NCBI GenBank assembly: GCA_020850355.1 | Contig: JADZEX010000022.1 | Coordinates: 62,001 to 126,000, forward strand | Direction of reading: 5' to 3' | Source of the DNA: Fimbriimonadaceae bacterium | GTDB lineage: Bacteria; Armatimonadota; UBA10988 | Length of the DNA: 64,000 bases | Shown here: positions 57,541-64,000 of the stretch, one piece after another | How positions within the stretch are numbered: the stretch's first letter is position 1 | How the letters are laid out: each line of letters starts with the position of its first letter | Translations under genes and position numbers: made by a program | The notes under the pieces: generated by a model | Database searches by the model: none | Seen by the model: only the letters and a program-made list of their open reading frames with translations | What the model was told of the DNA's origin: nothing

Positions 57541-60389
57541 GGTAGCCCGACCTCCTGCACCGCGCCGCCGGGCGTGCCGACCAGGCGCAGTTGCTCCAGC
57601 CGCAGCGGTTGCCCGCCGGACCAGTGGGCGGTCAGCAGGTCGACCTCTTCCCACCGTGGCCGACGCGTCGGGTCGGCCGCGCGGAACGCTCGCCAGGGCA
57701 GCGCGCGTTCGAGGCTCTGTCCCGCGGCGGCGGGCAGCGTCGCCCGGTAGTCGACGCGATCGGCCTGCCCCGCTCGCTCACTGAGGGTCAGCGTCAGCGT
57801 CCCGGCAGCCGGCGCCTGGAACCTCACCTGCAGCCCAAACGCCGCCGGCGCGAGTTGTCGCAGGGCGTCGAGCCGGCGCGTCTGCCAGGTCGGCGGCCCG
57901 CCCCCGGCCGCACCCGCCGGGACCGTGCCGGCGGCCGCGTCGGGCCCGCCGGGCGCGGCTGGCAGCGGCAGCGCGGCGGGCGACGCGCTGCTGCCAGCGG
58001 GCTCCCGGGTCGGCCGCGCCGGCCCGGCCAGCAGGTCGGGCTCGGGCCAGACCGGCGGGGCCAGCGCCAGCCCGAGAGCGGGCGGGTCGAGCTCGGTGGC
58101 GGCCGTCGACAACCAGCCGCCGGCCCCGTCGCCGACGCTGGCAATCGCCCACAGCGGCCCGGCCGGCGCCGCAATCCGGACCACGGCCACGGGCCAGCTC
58201 GGTCCACGCCGCAGCGGCACGGTCGTCCAGTCCCGTCCCGGCCAGGGAGCCCCGCCGCGGGCCAGGTAGAGCGCCCCGGCCAGCGGCGGCGCCGTACCGC
58301 GCACCTCCAGCCGCAGCCGGTCACCACTGACACTCGCTCGCAGCGTCGGCAACCGCGGGGGCTGCGCACTCCAGAGCGCCCGCAGCCAGGGGGCGGCCGC
58401 CGCCACGGCGAGCCGCTCGCCCGGCGCCCAGAGCTGCGGTCCTCGGCCAGCCGCGGCGCGCAGGGCCCACTGCGCCGGCGCGCTGAAGAGCGGATCGTTG
58501 AGCCCGCCGCCCAGCCACAGCGGTCCGCGGTAGGCGGCGATCCGGGCCACCGGGTCAAACGCCGCCAGCCAGCGTTGCCGGCTCGGCGCCGTCGCCGCGG
58601 CCAGCGCCTGGCCGACCTGGCCGTCATCGGGCCCGACCGTCCCGAGCCCGCTGATCGCCACCGCTCGCACCCGCGAGTCGTGCGCCGCCACGGCCAGCGC
58701 CGGCAGACCAGCCAGGCCCTCCGCCAGAATCGCGAGCGGTCGGCCGGGGCAGCGTTGCTGCAGCAGGTCCAGCGCGCCGCGGGTCCAGGCGGCGGTTTGG
58801 TACAGCAGACTGGCCTGCGGCTGCGGCGTCACCCGCAGCGCGGCCCGCACCGCCACGCCGTCGGCGGGCGGCAGCACCGGCAGGGTCAGCACCGCCAGCC
58901 GCGCCCGATCCGGCGAGGCCGCCAGCAGCGCCGCACTGCTCGGGATGGTCGCCTGGCGCGCCAACAGCACCACCGCCGCGGTGGCCGTGGGCGGCAGCCG
59001 CAGCGTGCTGCCGGGCGCCGCCCCGTGCACCACCAGCCGCTCGCCGCGACCGCTGGCGTGCAGCGCCGCCGCGGGCGGCAGCTCCCAATCCGCTGGCGCG
59101 GCCTCCGGACCGTCGCCGTGCGTCGTGACAACGTGCTCCTCGGCGGCTGGTTGCCCCGCCTGGCGCAGGCCCAAATGCAGCACGGCGCCGAGCAGCAGCA
59201 GGCCAGTCAGCGTGGCGATCCGCCGGCGGTCGGCGGCGTCCAGTTGGTAGCGCCCGCGGTTCACCAACAGGAACATCACACTCAAGAACGGCAGTGCCGG
59301 CAGTCCGACCTCCAAGGCCCCGGCCGCCGCCAGCGTCTGGGCCAGCGTCAGGCCGATGGTGAAGGCGGCCATCAGCGCCCAGTAGTTGCGGCCGACGCCC
59401 CAGCCGAAACGCAGCGCCGCGCCCAGAAACAGGGCCAGAAACAGGAAGTCGGCCGCGCCGACCAGGCCAGGCACGAGGTTGGTGCCGAAGACCGGCCAGG
59501 GCAGCGTGGCGACCGCCGCGTAGCTCTGCGCGGCGCTGCTGTCGGAACTCATCACGTGGCCGGTGACGCCGCCGAAGACCGACCAGTAGTCGGCGATCGC
59601 CACCACCAGCGCCGTCAACACGATGTAGCTGGGCCGCCGCAGGCGCAGCGCCAGCAGCCAGCCGGCGGCGGTGGTCCAGAGCACCAGCCCAACCGCGGTG
59701 GCCAGCGGCCCGGCGTGGTGCGCCCCGAGCCGCTGCCCGGCCAGCGCCAGCAGCAGCCCAGCCCCGAAGGCCCCCGCCGCGGCCCACGGCGACGGCTGCA
59801 GCTCCACCAGCACCACCGCCAGACAGCCCGTCAGCAGCGCGGCACAGACCCCCGACAGCCCCTGCGCCAGCTCCGTCGCATAGGGCAGCATATCGGGCGA
59901 GAGCAACCGCAGCAGCTCGAAACCGGCGATCCAGCAGAGCAGCGCGGCCGACACCGAGCGCGGCAGCGACGACTGCCAGCGGCTCCGGGCCCGGCCGTAA
60001 AGCACGATGCCCGCCCCGCTGGCGACCGTCACCACCAGCGCCGTGAGGCTCCACAGCAGACTCAGCAGGCCCAACGCCAGGGGTGTCGCCAGCCGCAGCT
60101 CGAGCGGCCCGCCGCCCTCGCGGACGCCCCAGACCACGCGCGCCTGAGCGGCCCCCGCCGCGGCGCGCAGCTCGTACAGCCCAGGTTCGAGGTGGCGCGC
60201 CGTGAACCGGCCGGCCGCGTCGGTGGTGCTGCTGCTCGCCGCCCCGCCGGCCAGCGGCGTGACCACCACGCGCAGCCCGCCGGGCGATCCACCGCTGCCG
60301 CCGACCAGGCGCACCCGCCCCGTCAGGTCGACGCCCTGGCCCGCCGTCACCGCCAGCAGCAGCACCAGCAGACCGCGGCGGAGGATCAC
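57537..60389 (-). CDS. Large polytopic protein: regulatory beta domain, membrane domain, degenerate alpha/beta-hydrolase, C-terminal beta domain
   Basis: 950 residues, GTG start overlapping the cyclase stop. After a signal peptide comes a carboxypeptidase-regulatory-like (CnaB-type) domain (about 20-95: TDAAGRFTARHLEPGLYEL). About ten helices (100-405) follow. Residues about 440-670 resemble an acetylxylan-esterase-like hydrolase, but the nucleophile elbow reads AEGLAG, with Glu557 where Ser is expected. The Asp loop GGGLNDPLFS remains. The last 300 residues are beta-rich with an Ala/Pro/Gly linker, ending in a galactose-binding-like fold (VDYRATLPAAAG, EEVDLLTAHW). Function not known; probably a scaffold or sensor. 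Confidence 0.65.
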   Translation of the reverse strand: MILRRGLLVLLLAVTAGQGVDLTGRVRLVGGSGGSPGGLRVVVTPLAGGAASSSTTDAAGRFTARHLEPGLYELRAAAGAAQARVVWGVREGGGPLELRLATPLALGLLSLLWSLTALVVTVASGAGIVLYGRARSRWQSSLPRSVSAALLCWIAGFELLRLLSPDMLPYATELAQGLSGVCAALLTGCLAVVLVELQPSPWAAAGAFGAGLLLALAGQRLGAHHAGPLATAVGLVLWTTAAGWLLALRLRRPSYIVLTALVVAIADYWSVFGGVTGHVMSSDSSAAQSYAAVATLPWPVFGTNLVPGLVGAADFLFLALFLGAALRFGWGVGRNYWALMAAFTIGLTLAQTLAAAGALEVGLPALPFLSVMFLLVNRGRYQLDAADRRRIATLTGLLLLGAVLHLGLRQAGQPAAEEHVVTTHGDGPEAAPADWELPPAAALHASGRGERLVVHGAAPGSTLRLPPTATAAVVLLARQATIPSSAALLAASPDRARLAVLTLPVLPPADGVAVRAALRVTPQPQASLLYQTAAWTRGALDLLQQRCPGRPLAILAEGLAGLPALAVAAHDSRVRAVAISGLGTVGPDDGQVGQALAAATAPSRQRWLAAFDPVARIAAYRGPLWLGGGLNDPLFSAPAQWALRAAAGRGPQLWAPGERLAVAAAAPWLRALWSAQPPRLPTLRASVSGDRLRLEVRGTAPPLAGALYLARGGAPWPGRDWTTVPLRRGPSWPVAVVRIAAPAGPLWAIASVGDGAGGWLSTAATELDPPALGLALAPPVWPEPDLLAGPARPTREPAGSSASPAALPLPAAPGGPDAAAGTVPAGAAGGGPPTWQTRRLDALRQLAPAAFGLQVRFQAPAAGTLTLTLSERAGQADRVDYRATLPAAAGQSLERALPWRAFRAADPTRRPRWEEVDLLTAHWSGGQPLRLEQLRLVGTPGGAVQEVGLP

Positions 60390-63300
60390 GCCAGGCTGCC
60401 CAGCAGCGGCGCCAGGTGTCGCTCCCGCGCCGCCGTCACGTAGGGCAGCCCGGCCGCGCTCGCGGCGGCCGTCAGCCGGGCCTCGGCCTCGTCCAGTGTC
60501 GCCCGCGCCGCGGCTCGGTCGTGGTGGGCCAGCAGCCGAGCCTGCAACGCCAGGGCGGCAATCTGCTCCTCCAGCGCACCCATCTCGGTCGCCGCGGTCA
60601 GCGCCGCCGCCGCGTCGGTCGCCGCCCCCGCCGCGTCGCCCGCCCGGCGCACCGCGGCCCGCACCCGCAAGGCCCGCACCAGGATCGGCTTGAACTCCAG
60701 CCGGGTGGCGATCGCCAGCGCCTCCTCGGCCTGCTGCCCGGCCCTCGCCGGGTCGCCGTCGGCCAACGCCGCCGCCGCCAGCTCAGCCAGCACAATCGCC
60801 CGCTCGGCCGGGTGATGCGCACTCTCCAGCGCGCTCTGCAACTGCGCCACCGCGGCCTCCGCGTGGCCGTGGGCCAGCTCCAGATGCGCCCCGGCAACCC
60901 CCAGATCGAGCGCCCCAGCCAGCTCGCCGGCGGTCTCGCAGAGCGCTCGACCCTGGGCCACGAAGCGGTCCGCCACCGTGGTGTCACCAACCGCCAGCGC
61001 CGCCTCGGCCAGCCCGGCCAGGGAGCCGGCCTCCCAACGCGTGCTGCCGGTCTCCCGAGCCAGCGCCAGCGCCTCGTCGAGCTGCACCGGCGCCTCCTGC
61101 AAGCGGCCCAGCAGCAACTGCGTGCGACCCAGCCAGTGCCGCGCCTCGGCCTCGACATTCTTCTCGCCCGTGCTGCGGGTGATCTCGATGGTCCGCTCGT
61201 AGGCCGTCACAGCCTCCGCCAGGTTGCCCAGGTTGCGGTGCGCCGAGCCCAGGTTGCCCGAGGTGTAGCACTCCAGCCGCAGCTTCATCGGGTCGTCGGG
61301 CGCCAGCTTCTCGAGCATCTCGCCACAGACCCGGCAGCTCTCCAGCATCTCGCTGAAGCGCCCCATCGCGTCGTAGGCCGCGGCCAGGTTGTTGTGCGAG
61401 ACCCACAGCCCGAAGGGCTCGAACTCCAGGTGCTCGGTCTGAATGTCGAGCGCCCGCTGGAAGTGCTGCCGCGCGTCCTCGTAACGGCCCTGCAGGTAGC
61501 CCAGATTGCCGATCCCGTACTCGGTGTCGCGCACACCGTCCCAGGCCCCCGCCGCCTCGTACTCGGCCTGCACCCAGGTCCAGGCGGCCTGCGCCTCCTC
61601 GAACTGCCCCGAGGCGGTGTACTGGTGCGCCAGCATGTACGAGGCGTCGATGATGCCATCACGGTCGTGCAGTTCGCGGGCCAGCTCCAACCGCTGCACC
61701 CCGAAATCGAGGGCGTCTTTGTCGCCGGTCAGGGCCAGCACCCCGGTCAGGCCCTTGAGCAGTTCCAGGCGTTGCCGCGGCAGGTCCTCGGGGCCGCCGT
61801 CGCGGCCGATCTCGTCGGCCTTCTCGAGCGCCCGCTTGTATTGCGTCACGGCCTGCTGGTTGGCATACGTCGACGCCGCGCGGGCCGCGCTCTGGGGCAG
61901 GTAGTGCAGCGCCCGCGGCGCGTTGGCGCTGTTGTAGAAGTGCCACGCCAGGTCGTCGGTGTAGGCGCTCAGACTGCTGGCGTAGTGGCCCTCGATGTAC
62001 TGGCCGACCAGCCCGTGCAACCGCCGCCGCTCGGCCCGCAGCAGGTTGTTGTAGGCCACGTCCCGCGATAGGGCGTGCTCGAAGACATACTCGACATCGC
62101 TCTCGCCGCGGTGCTCGACGCGGATCAGGTCACGCTGCTCCAGCACGCCCAACAACTCGTCGAGCCCCTCCTCGCCCGCCACGAACTGCAGCGCGGTGCG
62201 CCGGAAGTAGCGCCCGATCAGCGCCACGCTGGCCGCCTGCAGCAACGCCCGCGGCGCCTCCGGCAGCTTGTCGATCCGCGCCAGCAGAATCTCCTCGACG
62301 CTGTCGGGCACCAGGCTGCCGAGTTCGTCCTCACTGATCAGCAGCCGGCCGCGCCGCACGTCAATCGTCGGCTTGCCGCTCTGCTCGGCTCGCTCGATCA
62401 GCGCGGTTACCGTCTGGTCGATGAAGAACGGGTTGCCCTGCGACTTGCGGTAGACCGCCTCGGCCAGCGAGGCGTCGATCCGCTGCTCGTCCTCAATCTG
62501 GCCCCGCGACTTGAGCAACGAGCCGACCACCTCGCGGGTCTCGTCGACCGTCAGGCGGCTCGGCTGGACCAACTGGAAGCCCGCCCGGCCCGTCAGGTCG
62601 GCGGTGAAGTCCGGCCGGTAGGCCAGCAGCACCAGCAGCCGCAGCTCGGGGCAGCGCTCCAGCAGGTCTTCGACAATCTCCAAAGAGGCCGCGTCGCACC
62701 ATTGCAGGTCGTCCAGGAAGACCACCAGCGGATGCGCCCGGCTGGCCGCCTCGACCACCGCCAGCGTGCTGCCCCGCAGCCGCTGCCGCCGCTCCTGCGG
62801 GTCGAGTTGGTTGAACTCGCGGTCGGCAAAGTCGAGGCCCAGCACAAACCCCAGCGGCGGCCCGTGCTCGGCCGGCGCCAGCCCGACCGCCGCCAACGTC
62901 GCCGTCACCTTCTCGCGGCGCACCTCGGCGGAGTCGGCGTCCTGAATCTGGCACAGCTCATTGAGCAGATCGCGGATCGGCAGGTACAGCGTGTTGGCAC
63001 CGTAGCTGACGCAGCGGCCCTCGATGCAGCGCGCCTCGCTGCCGGCCACCCGCTGCTGCAGCTCAAAGACCAGCCGCGACTTGCCGATGCCGGCCTCGCC
63101 GCAGATGCCCAAGCTGCCGCCGCGCCCGGCCAGAGCGCGCTGCCAGGCCCCCAGCACCGTGTCGAGCTGGGCCTGTCGGCCCACCAGCCGGCTCATCCCC
63201 GCCGCCTGCGCCAGCTCCACCCGCGCCGCCCGCCGCCGCTCCGCCAGCACCGCCCAGATCTTCACCGGCTGCGACTTGCCCTTGACCTGCACCGGCTCCA

Positions 63301-64000
63301 ACTCGGCCAGCTCGAAGCTGCCGGCGACCCGCCGGTGGGTGTTCACCGAAATCAGCGACTGCCCCCAGGCGCAGGCCGTCATCAGGCGCGCCGCGAGGTT
63401 CACCGTGTCGCCCATCGCCGTGTATTCCATGCGCCCGCCCGCGCCCACCCCGCCGACTCGCACCGGGCCGGTGTTGATGCCAATCCGCAGCTTCAACGGC
63501 GTGTCGGCCGGGATCACCCCTTCGTCGTGCAGCCGGGTCAGCTCGGCATGCATCCGCACCGCCGCCCGCAGCGCCCGCTCCGGGGCGTCCTCATGCGCGA
63601 TCGGCGCCCCGAACAGCGCCATGATGTCGCCGTCCAGGAACTTGTCGATGTAGCCGTCGAACTCCTCGACGATGTGCTGCCGCGCCAGCTGCTCGAAGAC
63701 CTCGTTCATCACCGCGGTCTGCTTCTCGCGGCCATGCCCATCAGTCATCTCGGCGAAACCCTCGAGGTCCGCCATCATCACCGTGATCGTCCGCAGCTCG
63801 TCGCGCTTCGATTGGTCGACCGAGACCTCGGCCGGGGTCGCCGCCCCGCCGCCGGCCGCAGCGGTCCGCCCCTCACCCCCCGCCGGCAGCGCCCCCGCCG
63901 GCGCCAGCACCTGCGCCAGCCGCACCCCACACCCGCCGCACCACTGGTCGCCGACCCGATTCGAGAACCCACAGCACGGGCAGAGTACCTCCAGGCTGAC
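60386..64000 (-). CDS. Class III nucleotide cyclase-like/AAA/TPR regulator, 5' end off the window
   Basis: At least 1204 residues visible; the start lies beyond the right edge. A zinc ribbon (CPCCG ... CGGCG, residues 7-24 from the edge) precedes the cyclase domain: ITVMMADLEGF, FLDGDIMALFG, RIGINTGPVRVG, EYTAMGDTVNLAARL. The second metal motif reads DGD where the family has GDG, so catalysis is uncertain. An AAA/STAND ATPase follows (GEAGIGKSRLV Walker A, VVFLDDLQW Walker B), then helical tetratricopeptide-like repeats to the C-terminus (FGLWVSHNNLAAAYDAMGRF is one). It heads the envelope operon and would be a signal-integrating regulator. Confidence 0.85.
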   Translation of the reverse strand, partial: VSLEVLCPCCGFSNRVGDQWCGGCGVRLAQVLAPAGALPAGGEGRTAAAGGGAATPAEVSVDQSKRDELRTITVMMADLEGFAEMTDGHGREKQTAVMNEVFEQLARQHIVEEFDGYIDKFLDGDIMALFGAPIAHEDAPERALRAAVRMHAELTRLHDEGVIPADTPLKLRIGINTGPVRVGGVGAGGRMEYTAMGDTVNLAARLMTACAWGQSLISVNTHRRVAGSFELAELEPVQVKGKSQPVKIWAVLAERRRAARVELAQAAGMSRLVGRQAQLDTVLGAWQRALAGRGGSLGICGEAGIGKSRLVFELQQRVAGSEARCIEGRCVSYGANTLYLPIRDLLNELCQIQDADSAEVRREKVTATLAAVGLAPAEHGPPLGFVLGLDFADREFNQLDPQERRQRLRGSTLAVVEAASRAHPLVVFLDDLQWCDAASLEIVEDLLERCPELRLLVLLAYRPDFTADLTGRAGFQLVQPSRLTVDETREVVGSLLKSRGQIEDEQRIDASLAEAVYRKSQGNPFFIDQTVTALIERAEQSGKPTIDVRRGRLLISEDELGSLVPDSVEEILLARIDKLPEAPRALLQAASVALIGRYFRRTALQFVAGEEGLDELLGVLEQRDLIRVEHRGESDVEYVFEHALSRDVAYNNLLRAERRRLHGLVGQYIEGHYASSLSAYTDDLAWHFYNSANAPRALHYLPQSAARAASTYANQQAVTQYKRALEKADEIGRDGGPEDLPRQRLELLKGLTGVLALTGDKDALDFGVQRLELARELHDRDGIIDASYMLAHQYTASGQFEEAQAAWTWVQAEYEAAGAWDGVRDTEYGIGNLGYLQGRYEDARQHFQRALDIQTEHLEFEPFGLWVSHNNLAAAYDAMGRFSEMLESCRVCGEMLEKLAPDDPMKLRLECYTSGNLGSAHRNLGNLAEAVTAYERTIEITRSTGEKNVEAEARHWLGRTQLLLGRLQEAPVQLDEALALARETGSTRWEAGSLAGLAEAALAVGDTTVADRFVAQGRALCETAGELAGALDLGVAGAHLELAHGHAEAAVAQLQSALESAHHPAERAIVLAELAAAALADGDPARAGQQAEEALAIATRLEFKPILVRALRVRAAVRRAGDAAGAATDAAAALTAATEMGALEEQIAALALQARLLAHHDRAAARATLDEAEARLTAAASAAGLPYVTAARERHLAPLLGSLA

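Noticed and set aside
57591-60443. Open frame of 950 codons on the plus strand opposite the membrane chimera gene
   Set aside because: Composition is Arg/Gln/Pro/Gly-rich with no hydrophobic periodicity. It is the usual antisense artefact in GC-rich DNA, whereas the minus reading has signal peptide, helices and domains.
1-64000. tRNA, rRNA, CRISPR arrays, insertion sequences, prophage
   Set aside because: No cloverleaf-like segment, no regularly spaced repeats, no transposase, integrase or phage structural motif was found on reading both strands. A tRNAscan/Infernal run would settle small RNAs.

Overview
The window is high-GC DNA (roughly 70% by eye) from a diderm bacterium. Outer-membrane biogenesis is visible directly: an LptD-like protein, an SLH-like plus beta-barrel protein, and a third barrel protein ending in Phe. 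Glycan-handling genes are abundant: sulfatase, DUF1080 hydrolase, Gfo/Idh oxidoreductase, GH5 hydrolase, two xylose-isomerase-like TIM barrels, PIG-L deacetylase and ROK protein. A Tat-exported isomerase, DUF4397, CpXC and DUF6057 proteins are also present. This mix points to an uncultured environmental lineage such as Armatimonadota, Planctomycetota or Hydrogenedentota. The choice among these is inference. No rRNA, tRNA, CRISPR array, insertion sequence or prophage was seen.

Layout. 1-8.8 kb, mostly minus: EamA transporter (cut by the left edge), rsgA, a hybrid histidine kinase, a beta-lactamase-fold hydrolase with a DUF1080 lipoprotein, nitroreductase, Nudix and Gfo/Idh. 8.8-17.7 kb: deaminase, sulfatase, DegT aminotransferase, an 804-residue protein of unknown function, an MgtC/DUF4010 membrane protein and a secreted GH5. 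17.8-25.6 kb, all minus: methyltransferase-like, TfoX, a WecA-like/WecG fusion, rsfS, two poorly defined small genes, GT2, CCA-adding enzyme and patatin. From a divergent promoter pair near 25.69 kb, a degenerate M24-like lipoprotein and a Tat-exported isomerase are read rightward.

28.4-39.0 kb holds an aldolase-like/DUF4397/GNAT operon on minus. On plus come the SLH-barrel protein, lptD, and a module of an ECF sigma factor followed by two overlapping membrane proteins with extracytoplasmic C-type-lectin-like domains. The module ends at a strong stem-loop, and a histidine kinase with its own U-tract terminator faces it. I regard the sigma/lectin module as the best candidate for an undescribed signalling system: a sigma factor whose likely membrane partners carry a lectin fold, one copy with the full EPN and WND calcium/sugar motifs.

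39.0-44.5 kb, plus: PIG-L deacetylase, ROK protein, DUF6057 membrane protein and a PD40 propeller with one haem-binding CxxCH. 44.5-52.0 kb, minus: an export operon in the order TetR, membrane-fusion protein, ATPase, ATPase, permease, permease (as E. coli cecR-ybhGFSR, but with YbhF split in two), then pgeF. 52.1-64 kb, minus: eight nearly contiguous genes headed by a cyclase/AAA/TPR protein (cut by the right edge), followed by a multi-domain membrane protein, a tetrahaem metallophosphatase, a small lipoprotein, a sugar isomerase, an outer-membrane barrel, a CpXC protein and era.
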